This document shows positions 1 through 8,139 of a DNA stretch of 64,000 nucleotides, piece by piece. The DNA is from PALSA-505 sp036502085 (lineage in GTDB: Bacteria > Actinomycetota > Actinomycetes > Streptosporangiales > Streptosporangiaceae), in contig DASXZD010000018.1 in assembly GCA_036502085.1 (NCBI GenBank), positions 1-64,000 on the forward strand, written 5' to 3'. The translations under genes were made by a program, and so were the position numbers. How positions within the stretch are numbered: the stretch's first letter is position 1; every line of letters starts with the position of its first letter. The notes under the pieces are model-generated. The model ran no database searches. It was given only the letters and a program-made list of their open reading frames with translations, and had not been told where the DNA came from.

Positions 1-850
1 CGCCGGCGCCGATAACGGAAGCGCTCAGATGTGGGACGTCGCCGATGCCGAGCACCCTGCTCCCCTCGCCCATCTCGATGGCCCAGCCGGGACCGTCCAG
101 TCGATCACCTTCAGCAACAGCGGGCGCCTGCTGGCCATCACAGGAAACAGCGACACCACCACGCTGTGGGATGTCAGCAACCCGCACCATCCCGTCTCAG
201 ACGCCCACCTCACCGGCCTGGCAAGTTACGGGCTGTCAGTCTCATTCAGCCCCGATGGCCAGCTTCTCGCCGTCGGATCCGCGGACAAACTCGTCCACCT
301 GTGGGACATCGCGAATCCCCGCCGCCCCGTCCCGCTCCCCGCACTCGCCGGTGCCACGTCCTACGTGTACACGACCGCATTCAGCCCCGATGGCCGAGTC
401 CTCGCCGAGGGCGGCGCCGACGACCACGTACGGCTCTGGGACATCACATCACCACGCCACGCGCACCGGCTGGTGACACTGACCGGACCCACCAACTACA
501 TATACTCCCTGGCCTTCAGCCCCAGCGGGGACACCCTCGCCGCCGCCACCGGCGGCGCCATCACCGGTTCGGCATGGCTATGGGACGTCACCAAACCCGC
601 ACAGCCCACACTGCTAGCTACCCTCACCGAGCCCGCAGGCTCTGTCTTCGCCGACGCGTTCGTCCCCGGACGTCAGGCGATCCTGGCCACCGGAACCCGA
701 AGCGGCCTGCTTCGGCTATGGAACACCAGCACCGCCCAGGTAGCCGCGTGGGTGTGCTCCGTCGCCGGCGACCGCATCACCCGGGCTGAATGGGCCGAAT
801 ACGTCCCTGGCTTCCCCTACCGGCCACCCTGTCGAAGACTGTCCGGTTAA
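1..850 (+). CDS. WD40 repeat protein, C-terminal part (5' end outside window)
   Basis: The reading frame is open from the first bases, and codons before the first ATG (29) already read like a WD40 strand (ADNGSAQMWDV), so the gene starts upstream of the window. About five blades are visible, each with an FSPDG/FSPSG turn followed some 20 residues later by LWDV or LWDI. The last about 35 residues (VCSVAGDRITRAEW and after) form the non-repeat tail common in actinobacterial WD40 proteins that carry an N-terminal HTH, kinase or nSTAND ATPase domain. The N-terminal effector is not visible, so only a protein-interaction propeller can be claimed. Confidence 0.85.
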   Translation, partial: AGADNGSAQMWDVADAEHPAPLAHLDGPAGTVQSITFSNSGRLLAITGNSDTTTLWDVSNPHHPVSDAHLTGLASYGLSVSFSPDGQLLAVGSADKLVHLWDIANPRRPVPLPALAGATSYVYTTAFSPDGRVLAEGGADDHVRLWDITSPRHAHRLVTLTGPTNYIYSLAFSPSGDTLAAATGGAITGSAWLWDVTKPAQPTLLATLTEPAGSVFADAFVPGRQAILATGTRSGLLRLWNTSTAQVAAWVCSVAGDRITRAEWAEYVPGFPYRPPCRRLSG

Positions 851-911
851 TGTGCCTATTTACCTCGGAAAATCTTCCCGTCGAAGATCCGTCCCACGGC
901 GCGGGGATTTG

Positions 912-928
912 CCCGGCTCCTAGCCGGG
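912..928 (+). terminator. short hairpin after the WD40 gene
   Basis: Arms CCCGGCT and AGCCGGG with a 3-nt loop, about 60 nt past the WD40 stop codon. There is no T-run, as is usual in actinomycetes. The rest of 851-1092 shows no gene. Confidence 0.35.
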
Positions 929-1092
929 GCCGCGGGTTCATACATACACCCAGCATTCCGTACGTCGCGGCGCGTATCCACAGGCACCGTCGGCCCTTCT
1001 GGCCCAGGGCACACCCCTGAACCGATGGCCCCGGCTGACCGTAGTCTCCAGTAAAGGGCCCAGGCCGCCCTGACCCGAGTCGAGGAGCTCCG

Positions 1093-2121
1093 GTGACCGC
1101 TTCGCAAGTCCGGGTGCGATCCCGGGCGGCCGACGGCTCCTGGCCGCTGGCCGCTTCGCGCCAGGACCTGGCGATGCCGGACAGCCAGGCCGAAGCTCGC
1201 CTCGCCTGGTGGCGGCGCCTGTGCCTGCCTTCGCTGGTCCTGGCCGCGGTCACGGCCGCCGTGCTGTGGGCCGCCGTCGCCGATCTGCTCAGGCAGGGCC
1301 GCCTCGAGTCCGTGCTGTCGGCCGGCCGAGCCGAGCTGGCCGCTCCGCTGCTCGTGGCGCTCGTGGCCGTGACCGGGATCTGCGAGCGGATCTGGCCCGC
1401 CGAACGCCGTCCGGTCCTGGCCCGCGGCCACGTTCAGGATGCGTGCTACACGGTCCTGCACGCAGTCGTCGTGATCCCGCTGATGACGCTGCTCAGCGTC
1501 GGGGCGGCCGCGCTGATCGGCGATCACGCGGCCTGGATCGAGCTGCGGCCGGCGCAGCAGTGGCCCGGCTGGCTGCTGATCCCGCTCACGCTGGTGGCCA
1601 TGGACGGCGCCAACTGGCTGGCGCACTACGCCGATCACCGGTTCGGCGCGCTCTGGCGCTTCCACGCCCTGCATCACAGCCAGGAAGAGCTGAGCGTGCT
1701 GACGTCCTTCCGTGCCCACCCGCTCATGCACACGACCGGGTTTCTCCTGGCGGCGGTCCCGGTCGCGATCCTGATGCCGACCCGCCCGATCGCCCCGGTG
1801 CTCATCACGATCTACGTGTGCATCGGGACGCTGCAGCACGCCAACCTGCGCTGGACCTTCGGCCCGGTCGGCCGGGTGCTGGTCAGCCCCGCATACCACC
1901 GGCTGCACCACGCGGCGGACACGCAGCGGCTCAACCTCAGCGTCGTGCTGACGGTCTGGGACGTGCTGGCGGGCTGCGCCGCGTTCCCGCGCCGCCGCGA
2001 CGGCGCGGGGCGCACCGGCCTGGACGGCCGGCCGGTCCCGGTCGAGCAGGACAAGTCGATGACGCCCGCTCTGCTGCTTCTCGCCGAGCAGCTCATCGAG
2101 CCCTTCCAGGCCCAGCGCTGA
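1093..2121 (+). CDS. sterol desaturase / fatty acid hydroxylase family membrane protein
   Basis: A 342-aa integral membrane di-iron hydroxylase or desaturase family member. The family's histidine clusters are present: HYADH (HxxxH), FHALHH (HxxHH) and YHRLHH (HxxHH). Hydrophobic stretches lie near residues 40-65, 80-100, 115-140, 155-170 and 215-245. The GTG start is set by GAGGAGCT 3 nt upstream. It would act on a lipid or sterol-like substrate at the membrane, but the substrate cannot be read from the sequence. It stands alone between the WD40 gene and a decayed locus. Confidence 0.85.
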   Translation: MTASQVRVRSRAADGSWPLAASRQDLAMPDSQAEARLAWWRRLCLPSLVLAAVTAAVLWAAVADLLRQGRLESVLSAGRAELAAPLLVALVAVTGICERIWPAERRPVLARGHVQDACYTVLHAVVVIPLMTLLSVGAAALIGDHAAWIELRPAQQWPGWLLIPLTLVAMDGANWLAHYADHRFGALWRFHALHHSQEELSVLTSFRAHPLMHTTGFLLAAVPVAILMPTRPIAPVLITIYVCIGTLQHANLRWTFGPVGRVLVSPAYHRLHHAADTQRLNLSVVLTVWDVLAGCAAFPRRRDGAGRTGLDGRPVPVEQDKSMTPALLLLAEQLIEPFQAQR

Positions 2122-2136
2122 CCGGGATGGCGCAGC

Positions 2137-2895
2137 TCAGAGGGCGCTGAGCAGCTCGCGCTCGCGAGCCGGATCCAGGCCTACCGGGCAGGTCTGCGGC
2201 GTCGGGTGCGCCAGCTCGTGCTGGTGGACCTCGGCAATGGTCGGCCAGCGGCCGCACCCGCAGGCCTGCGGCGATGGCCCGGTCCGGTGCCGCCGCGCTG
2301 AGGTTCAGCCCCGGCCCGGTGCCAGCACACGGCCGCCCTTCGCGATCCGCTCGACCCACCAGGTGAACCGCCTGGTGGGGTCGAACGGCCCGGCCACGTA
2401 GGTGGGCCGGACGATGCTTACCGGCGCCCCGGCCGCGTCAGGAAGCCGGCCAGGCGCGCCGAACGTCTCCTGCGCCGCCTGCTCGCATAGCGCCTTCAGC
2501 CCGCCGTAGGTGACCTCGTTGACCACCTCGGTCGCCGGGTCATCCAGCACGGCCAGCGGGGCATCCTCGGTCATCCCCGGATACGTGGTCGCCTCCGCGT
2601 AGGCCGACACCGAGGAGATATGCACGTAACGGCCGCCCCGGCCGCCGAGCATCGCGGCCAGGCTGCGCACCTGGCGGGGAACATACGCCGAGCAGTCGAT
2701 CGTCGCGTGCCACTCGCCATCGGCCAGCGCGGCTAGGTCCCCGTCGCGGTCGCCCAGCCGGTGCTCTGCCTCGGCGAACAGTCCCGGGTTCGTACGGCCC
2801 CGGTGGAACAGCGTCAGGTCGTCTCCGGCAGCCAGCGCCGCTTCGACGACGTGACGGCCGACGAACTGGGTCCCGCCGATGACCAGGATGCGCAT
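2137..2895 (-). pseudogene. NAD-dependent epimerase/dehydratase, broken
   Basis: The 5' part is intact for 196 residues: MRILVIGGTQFVGRHVVEAA (Rossmann GGxxFxG), SSVSAY, and YGGLK for the catalytic Tyr-Lys. It then ends in TGA at 2305-2307. Family members are about 320-340 aa. In the next frame on the same strand one reads LNLSAAAPDRAIAAGLRVRP, and in a third frame TIAEVHQHELAHP through GLDPARERELLSAL and a stop at 2137-2139. Both match the family's C-terminus (AIAAGLR.RPLADT / GLDPAREaELL). Roughly 100 central-to-C-terminal residues are deleted and at least two frameshifts are present, so the active enzyme cannot be made. Confidence 0.75.
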
Positions 2896-2957
2896 CGGGC
2901 CATCCTCGCCGGCCGCCCGCCCAAGTCCAAAGCTAATAAGGCGGCTGCCAGCGTCAG

Positions 2958-3332
2958 GTGCTGACGTTGCCGGCGAACGCCCCCGTCGCGGCGAACGCCG
3001 CGTTGCGCCGGACCAGGTCGCCGCCGTATGTCGGGACTTGTCAGGGCGCGATCCGGGCGGTGATCGCCGGGTCCATCACCAGGCCCGACGTCGCCGCCGG
3101 GCGGCCCGGGCACCGGTCCGGCCTGATCGAGCACGCCCTCGCGCCGTTCGCCGCCACCGTGGCCGATCCCGGGGCGCTCGATCAGCTCAAGCGGGACCTG
3201 GCCATCGTAATGTGCGCCGAAGCCCTCTTCACGCTCACCGACCTGTGCGGGCTCGCCCCAGACGACCCCGTCGCCGGCGCTGTGCACACGGCCAGGACGC
3301 TCACCGCGGCCGCCGTGCAGGCCTCCCGCTGA
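2958..3332 (+). pseudogene. TetR-family regulator, C-terminal remnant
   Basis: This frame encodes 124 aa. From about residue 45 (RSGLIEHALAPFAATVADPG, then LAIVMCAEALFTLTDLCGL) it reads as the helical ligand-binding domain of a TetR repressor. No helix-turn-helix lies upstream in any frame, so the DNA-binding half has been lost. The remnant lies head to head with the broken epimerase, and the two together look like one decaying regulator/enzyme pair. The GTG start has no convincing ribosome site. A small intact protein of unknown role is the alternative. Confidence 0.55.
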
Positions 3333-3349
3333 CCCGCGAGTATGCGACC

Positions 3350-3673
3350 ATGGCGAGCATGATCGCTGCGTTCTCCATCACTCCGCTCGGCGGCGACGAG
3401 TCGGTCGGCGGGCAGGTCGCCGAGGCCGTGCGGCTGGTCCGCGGCAGCGGCCTGCCCAGCGAGACCAACGCCATGTTCACCAACGTCGAGGGTGACTGGG
3501 ACGAGGTGATGAGCCTGATCAAGGCGTGCGTCCTGAAGGTCGGCGAGGCCGCGCCCCGGGTCAGCGTCGTCATCAAGATCGACCATCGTCCCGGCGTGAC
3601 CGACGGCCTGCGGAGCAAGGTCGAAACGGTCGAGCGCTACCTGGCCGCACCGCAGGACGACGACGCCGGCTAG
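3350..3673 (+). CDS. thiamine-binding protein (MTH1187/YqgV, DUF77 family)
   Basis: About 107 aa. Family features are the opening MIAAFSITPLG, then SGLPSETNAMFTNVEGDWDE and a C-terminal VSVVIKIDHRPG strand. These small ferredoxin-fold proteins form tetramers and members have been shown to bind thiamine; they are cytoplasmic. The start is either ATG 3350 (weak GCGAG 9 nt upstream) or ATG 3359, which matches the usual family N-terminus better but has no spaced ribosome site. The stop codon lies in the first copy of a 26-bp tandem duplication. Confidence 0.8.
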   Translation: MASMIAAFSITPLGGDESVGGQVAEAVRLVRGSGLPSETNAMFTNVEGDWDEVMSLIKACVLKVGEAAPRVSVVIKIDHRPGVTDGLRSKVETVERYLAAPQDDDAG

Positions 3674-3700
3674 CACCGCAGGACGACGACGCCGGCTAGC
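3647..3700. repeat. 26-bp perfect tandem duplication spanning two convergent stops
   Basis: Two copies of a 26-bp unit beginning GCACCGCAGGACG (3647-3672, 3673-3698). Each unit ends in CTAG. The first copy supplies the stop of the plus-strand gene (3671-3673), and the second supplies the stop of the minus-strand gene (3696-3698). Confidence 0.95.
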
Positions 3701-4487
3701 CGGTGAAGGGCGCGACCAGGGCGAGGACGTCCGCGAGCCGCTGACGCAGCGCATCCCGATGCCGCAACGGCACCGGCGCACCCTCGGCCCATCCGGGTCG
3801 CACCCCCCGGTCGGCCAGCAGGTAGAGCACCCGCAGGGTCCGCATCGCGTTAGCCGCATGCGCGGGCACCGGGCCTGGCGTCCCGGCCGCGAAATCGGCG
3901 CTGACCGGGGCCAGCCAGTCCACGGCCTGGGCTTCGGACAGCTCAGGCCGGGTCAGGATCAGGCCGATCGCGTACCCGAGCCGGTCATCTTCCTGATGGG
4001 CGAAGACGTAGCTGGTGCGGGCCAGCAGGCGGGCGGCCGCCACGTCGAGCAGCGCCGTCGGCTCGACTCGACCGCAGCGGCCGAACGTGCCCAGCAGATC
4101 CGCGCCGTGCGCGACCGCGTGCAGCCAGCCCAGCGCCGGATCGTAACCGCGCAGGTCCGTCTCGGCGGGATACCAGGCCGTGAAGGCGGCCAGCCACGAG
4201 GCTTCGAAGTCGCCGTGCTCGACCAGCGCGGCGAGGATCAGCGCGGCGAAGCTGCGGGCCTGGATCTCGGGGTCGGCCAGCCGGGCGGCCATGTCGTCGC
4301 CGAGGCGGCGGCGCTGCTCGCCGTCCAGCTCGGGAATCCACCGGATGAGGATGAGGTAGGCCTGCTCGTCACGCAGCACCGGGTTGGGCGAGCGCAGCGC
4401 CTGGCTCAGCTCGTCGATTAGGTTGGCCCGCCGCCGTCCGCCCGGCACCGCGAAGTCAGCGTCGATCACTGCCTGCCAGTCCGTCAT
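3696..4487 (-). CDS. DUF2785 domain-containing protein
   Basis: 263 aa, all-helical HEAT-like composition. Features matching DUF2785 are the N-terminal LRDEQAYLILIRWI segment, RSFAALILAALVEHGDFEASW, the W-Y-x-A-E-x-D-LRGYD loop, GWLHAVAHGADLL, and the C-terminal DALRQRLADVLAL helix. The biochemical role of the family is unknown. It ends inside the tandem duplication, convergent with the thiamine-binding gene. Its 5' region (4488-4665) carries a hairpin that belongs to the preceding minus-strand gene. Confidence 0.85.
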   Translation of the reverse strand: MTDWQAVIDADFAVPGGRRRANLIDELSQALRSPNPVLRDEQAYLILIRWIPELDGEQRRRLGDDMAARLADPEIQARSFAALILAALVEHGDFEASWLAAFTAWYPAETDLRGYDPALGWLHAVAHGADLLGTFGRCGRVEPTALLDVAAARLLARTSYVFAHQEDDRLGYAIGLILTRPELSEAQAVDWLAPVSADFAAGTPGPVPAHAANAMRTLRVLYLLADRGVRPGWAEGAPVPLRHRDALRQRLADVLALVAPFTG

Positions 4488-4603
4488 TCCCGAAAGGGTA
4501 GCTTCCGCGCCCGCCGCCCCGACGGTCAGCCGCCGCGCGCCAGGGCAAGGCCGCAGGGTCAGCGGGGGAGGCCCCGGCGCGGCAACGTACGGGCAGCGCG
4601 TCC

Positions 4604-4650
4604 GCGCGTACCGTTCGGGAAAAGTGCTTTTTATGATTCCTAACGGGGAG
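4604..4650. repeat. hairpin element, copy 1 (also at 43944)
   Basis: Arms CCGTTCGGGAA and TTCCTAACGG (imperfect) around an AT-rich loop, preceded by GCGCGTA. A second copy with perfect 11-bp arms and the same flank lies at 43944-43988. Both sit just 3' of a minus-strand gene, so they may act as terminators. Confidence 0.7.
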
Positions 4651-4665
4651 GCGCGGGCCTTCCGC

Positions 4666-4896
4666 CTACCGGTCGGCGCGCCGGGCGCCCGCCGGGCGCA
4701 ACTCGCGCGGGAAGAGCCGATGGCAGGCCAGGCAGGCGAGGAGCCAGGCCAGGTCGGTCAGCCGCCACGCCGCGTAGCCGAGGAACGCGGCGGTGAGCGC
4801 GGTCACGATCAGCGGCAGCAAGACCAGGTAGCAGACCGGGCGCACCGAGTACGTCATCCCTGCACCAGGCCGCCCGCACAACGTATCTGCTCGCAT
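4666..4896 (-). CDS. small two-helix membrane protein, hypothetical
   Basis: 76 aa from the ATG at 4896, which has GGGGGG 8 nt upstream. An in-frame ATG at 4857 would give 63 aa but has no ribosome site. Residues about 20-60 form two hydrophobic segments (VCYLVLLPLIVTALTAAFLG and DLAWLLACLAC), followed by a basic cytoplasmic-type tail. The family was not recognised. The gene is followed by the 4604-4650 hairpin. Confidence 0.5.
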   Translation of the reverse strand: MRADTLCGRPGAGMTYSVRPVCYLVLLPLIVTALTAAFLGYAAWRLTDLAWLLACLACHRLFPRELRPAGARRADR

Positions 4897-5373
4897 CGCT
4901 GAAGCCCCCCGGCAGCGCCGATGATTCCCCTGTGAAATCAAACGATCACACTAAGTAGTGTAGGCTACGCCTTTTTCCTGTTCAAGAGGCAGCGTTCACT
5001 AAAAGAGATCAGCTTCGTCACCGAGAGCCACGAAGACCGGCTGCGGCTGTCAGGCGGGCGGGCTGGCCGTCGGGGACGCCCGGCTTATCACTCAGTCGGT
5101 GAGCACAAACCGGGGCAAACCGGGGCATGAAATGGCCAGAACGCATGCAAAGGCGGAACGATCAAGGAAAGCGCGGCGGCGCCGAGCCACGCCGAGCCCA
5201 GCCACGCCGCGCTGCGCCGAGCCCAGCCACGCCGCGCTGCGCCGAGCCCAGCCACGCCGCGCTGCGCCGAGCCCAGCCACGCTGCGCCGGGGCGCGAGCC
5301 GAGCCATGCCACGCTGCCCGAGCCGAGCCGAGCCGAGCCACGCTGCGCCGGGCAGTGCCGCGGTGAGCGAGCT
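4897..5373. other. non-coding region with operator-like palindrome and minisatellite
   Basis: I see no convincing gene here. An AT-richer stretch holds a 14-bp dyad, ACACTA-AG-TAGTGT (4948-4961), which could be a promoter or operator for the minus-strand membrane gene. A short AAACCGGGGC direct repeat lies near 5109-5127. The right half is the 25-bp minisatellite listed next. Confidence 0.6.
5181..5350. repeat. 25-bp GC-rich minisatellite
   Basis: Three full units of 25 bp (5191-5215, 5216-5240, 5241-5265), starting GCCGAGCCCAGCCAC, plus a partial fourth. Degenerate GAGCC repeats continue to about 5350. The period is not a multiple of three, so the repetitive ORFs across it are not real genes. 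Confidence 0.9.
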
Positions 5374-5940
5374 TCAGACGGGACCGTACGAGGTCAGGTC
5401 GAGCAGGATGGGCAGCATGACGGTCAGCGTGCGCGCGGGATGCGAGACCGGGCCGGTGAACTTCACCTTGTAACGGTCGGCGGACCTGAACATCTCGCGG
5501 GTCAGCCCCGCCCAGGTCTTGCGGACCTGCGCGAACTCGCCGCCCGCCAGGTCATTGACGCAGAAGTGCTTGAGCGCCAGGTCGCCGGTCACCTTGCCGA
5601 CGATCCGGTCCTGACCGTCCAGCAGCGTGTAGGTGCGCTTGGTGTCTCCGGTCCGCAGCCGGCCGATCAGCTCACCCGCCGGGTCCTGGAGGTCGGTACG
5701 CCATTCGCTGGCGTGCTTGACCAGGGACAGGACCGGCTCGCCGCCGGCCGTGGTGACCTCGACCACGCGGATGTCGGGCATCGACTTGCTGATCAGCTCG
5801 CGCCGGGTGTGCGCCTCGGTCTCGGTGGCGATGGCCACCAGTTGCGCCTTCGCGGTGAAGATCTTATAGCTCGCCCGGTTGGCTAACACCCCGCCCGGCT
5901 GCTGGACCCGCAGTTCGGTGAAGTCGAAAAGGCTGTCCAC
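5374..5940 (-). CDS. phospholipid scramblase-related (LURP-one-like) protein
   Basis: 188 aa. The family pattern of paired beta strands is visible: YKIFTAKAQLVAIATET, SLVKHASEWRTDLQDPAGELIG, YTLLDGQDRIVGKVTGD and the C-terminal TVMLPILLDL helix of the tubby-like barrel. Bacterial members are soluble or peripheral and of unknown role; the name comes from the fold shared with scramblases. It has its own short 5' gap and is monocistronic. Confidence 0.75.
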   Translation of the reverse strand: MDSLFDFTELRVQQPGGVLANRASYKIFTAKAQLVAIATETEAHTRRELISKSMPDIRVVEVTTAGGEPVLSLVKHASEWRTDLQDPAGELIGRLRTGDTKRTYTLLDGQDRIVGKVTGDLALKHFCVNDLAGGEFAQVRKTWAGLTREMFRSADRYKVKFTGPVSHPARTLTVMLPILLDLTSYGPV

Positions 5941-6005
5941 ACCGGCGAGTATGCATTACCCGCCCGGGTCAAAGCGACGGGTCACTGCGACGGGTCACAG
6001 CGACG

Positions 6006-6797
6006 TCAATGCGACGCGTCAAGGAACCGGGCCAGCATCGGCAGCAGCAGGTCGGCTCGCCTGGTCACCTGCATGTGCGTGGTGCCAGGCAGCACGGCGA
6101 GCTGCGAACCGGGGATGAGCTGCAGCATCAGGGCGCCGTGCTCGACCGTGGTGAAGTCGTGGTCGCCTATCACGAGCAGGGTCGGCGCGCTGATCGCGGC
6201 CAGCTGCTCGTCGGACCAGCCAACCAGATCGGCGTTCGACTGGGACAGCGTCGTGAGGAACTCGAAGAAGTGGCCCGGATGCGGGGACAGCCGCTGGTAT
6301 GCCTCCTGGAAGGAAGCGAAGTCCTGCTGGGTCGGCATCCGGGTCGAGGTGGCCTGCCGGGCCGGATCGATGAGATCTTCGTGCATCCCGTCCGGCCGCA
6401 CCGAGGCCGAGATCGGGACCAGCGAGCGCACCCGGCCCGGATAGTTCACGCCGAGCTCCAGCGCCACCGCGCCGCCCATGCTGTGCCCGAGCACGTGCGC
6501 ACGGTCGATGACGAGGTGGTCGAGCAGGCCGACGATATCGTTAGCCAGCGCGGCCGGCGTGAGCGGCCGGTCGATGTCCGCGGTGCGGCCGTGCCCCTGC
6601 ATCTCGACGCCGATCACCTGATGCCGTCCGGCCAGGTCAGGGATGAGCGTCTCGAAGTTCAGGTCGATGGTCATCATCCCGCCGTGCAGCAGGAGAAGCG
6701 GTGTCCCCTCGCCGTAGCTCTCGTAGTACATGTGCAGGCCGTTAACGTCGGCGTATCCGGTCACGCGGGGCGCAAGGCGCTCAGTTGTCGTGTCCAT
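6006..6797 (-). CDS. alpha/beta hydrolase
   Basis: 263 aa, a full-length single-domain alpha/beta hydrolase. The nucleophile elbow GHSMGG puts Ser at about 106, with the acid at about D210-D212 in VIGDHD and His at about 239 in GTTHM. The oxyanion-side LLLLHGGM motif lies near residue 35. It is probably a cytoplasmic esterase or haloperoxidase-type enzyme; the substrate is unknown. No obvious operon partner is present. Confidence 0.9.
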   Translation of the reverse strand: MDTTTERLAPRVTGYADVNGLHMYYESYGEGTPLLLLHGGMMTIDLNFETLIPDLAGRHQVIGVEMQGHGRTADIDRPLTPAALANDIVGLLDHLVIDRAHVLGHSMGGAVALELGVNYPGRVRSLVPISASVRPDGMHEDLIDPARQATSTRMPTQQDFASFQEAYQRLSPHPGHFFEFLTTLSQSNADLVGWSDEQLAAISAPTLLVIGDHDFTTVEHGALMLQLIPGSQLAVLPGTTHMQVTRRADLLLPMLARFLDASH

Positions 6798-6859
6798 GAC
6801 ACCTAAGACTGCCTGATCCGGGAAACTAACCGCCGCCCGCCCCGGCCGCCACGCCGCCC

Positions 6860-6900
6860 GGCCCGATGGCCCCGCCCCGGCCCGATGGCCCCGCCCCGGC
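6860..6900. repeat. 19-bp tandem repeat in intergenic region
   Basis: Two direct copies of GGCCCGATGGCCCCGCCCC (6860-6878, 6879-6897), followed by a partial third, upstream of the 6997 gene. Confidence 0.8.
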
Positions 6901-6996
6901 CCGCCCGGGTCCCGCCCCGGCCGGCAGCCGAGTGCCGCCGCCCCGGCCGGGCCGGATAGGTTGCGGCAAGGTCATCGACGCGTTGAGGAGAACTCC

Positions 6997-8139
6997 ATGG
7001 TGATGCCGCTGGCCGGCCGCTTGGTGGCGGCCGTGGCCGGGGCCCTGCTGGTGCTCACCGCCTGGGCCACCATGATCGGGACGGTCATGGTGCCGCGTCC
7101 GGTCACCAGCTGGCTGACCCGGTGGGTGGACACGAGCGTGGTCGGGGCGTTCCGGCTGGCCGCCGACTCGATCGCCGACGACCAGCGGCGGGACCGGGTG
7201 CTGGCCGCGCAAGCCTCGACGATCCTGCTCGGCCAGCTGGTGGCCTGGCTGGCCATCTTCTGCTCCGGATACGCGCTGCTGCTGTGGCCGTTCGACCACA
7301 GCGGGATAACGTCGGCCTTCACCTCGTCCGGGTCCTCGATGTTCACCCTCGGATTCGAGCTGCCGTCCGGCGCGGGCCCCGCGGTGATCGTGTTCATCGC
7401 CGCGGCGACCGGCCTGGTGGCGGTCGCCTTGCAGATTGCCTACCTGCCCGTCCTCTACGCGGCGTTCAACCGGCGGGAAACCGAGGTTGCACTGCTGAAC
7501 GCGCGGGCCGGCGTACCGTCCTGGGGGCCGGAGCTGCTGGCCCGGACGCACTACGCGCTGGGCTCGGGGGTGTCGACGATCGACACGCTGCCGGATCTGT
7601 TCGCCCAGTGGGAACGCTGGGCCGCCGACGTGGCCGAAAGTCACACCACGTACCTGCCGCTGGTGCGGTTCCGCTCGCCCCGGCCGCTGTCGTCCTGGGT
7701 GACCGCGCTGCTGGCCGTGCTGGACTCCGCCGCGCTGATCCTTTCGCTGTCGCCGGGCGCCGCGCCGGTGGTGCCGGCCCGGCTGTGCCTGCGCAGCGGG
7801 TTCCTGTGCCTGTCCCAGATCGCGCAGGCGATGGGCCTCGACGTGCCCGGCCAGCTCAACCCGACCGGCAGGCCGGCCCCGGCCGGCGAGATCAGCCTGA
7901 CCTACCAGGACTTCCTCGACGCGATCACCCGGCTGCGCAAGGTCGGCTTCCCGATCGAGCGCGAACCCGCCGAGGCCTGGGTGGATTTCGCCGGCTGGCG
8001 GGTCAACTACGAGCAGGCCGCCTACGCGGTCGCCTACGCGGTCGACGCCGTGCCCGCCCTGTGGTCAGGCCCCCGCCGCCGCCCCGTCCATCCCATCGAC
8101 CCCATCCGGCCGCCGCTGGGGCGGCCCCCCGCCAAGTAG
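6997..8139 (+). CDS. membrane protein with pore-loop-like segment
   Basis: 380 aa from ATG 6997, with GAGGAG 6 nt upstream. Hydrophobic segments lie near residues 8-30, 80-105 and 128-155. Between the second and third is SSGSSMFTLGFELP, which resembles the P-loop/filter geometry of two-helix potassium channels, although a true TVGYG is absent. The C-terminal half is soluble and helical, with no recognised domain. It may be an ion-channel-like or unknown membrane protein. The last 75 bp overlap the 3' end of the convergent CoA-transferase gene. Confidence 0.75.
   Translation: MVMPLAGRLVAAVAGALLVLTAWATMIGTVMVPRPVTSWLTRWVDTSVVGAFRLAADSIADDQRRDRVLAAQASTILLGQLVAWLAIFCSGYALLLWPFDHSGITSAFTSSGSSMFTLGFELPSGAGPAVIVFIAAATGLVAVALQIAYLPVLYAAFNRRETEVALLNARAGVPSWGPELLARTHYALGSGVSTIDTLPDLFAQWERWAADVAESHTTYLPLVRFRSPRPLSSWVTALLAVLDSAALILSLSPGAAPVVPARLCLRSGFLCLSQIAQAMGLDVPGQLNPTGRPAPAGEISLTYQDFLDAITRLRKVGFPIEREPAEAWVDFAGWRVNYEQAAYAVAYAVDAVPALWSGPRRRPVHPIDPIRPPLGRPPAK

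Noticed and set aside
856..1911. 351-aa minus-strand ORF over the desaturase gene
   Set aside because: Arg/Gln/Asp-rich antisense frame of a well-supported plus-strand gene.
5088..5366. Overlapping repetitive ORFs (AWLGSAQRG or CAEPSHAAL type)
   Set aside because: They arise from a 25-bp minisatellite whose period breaks any frame every unit.
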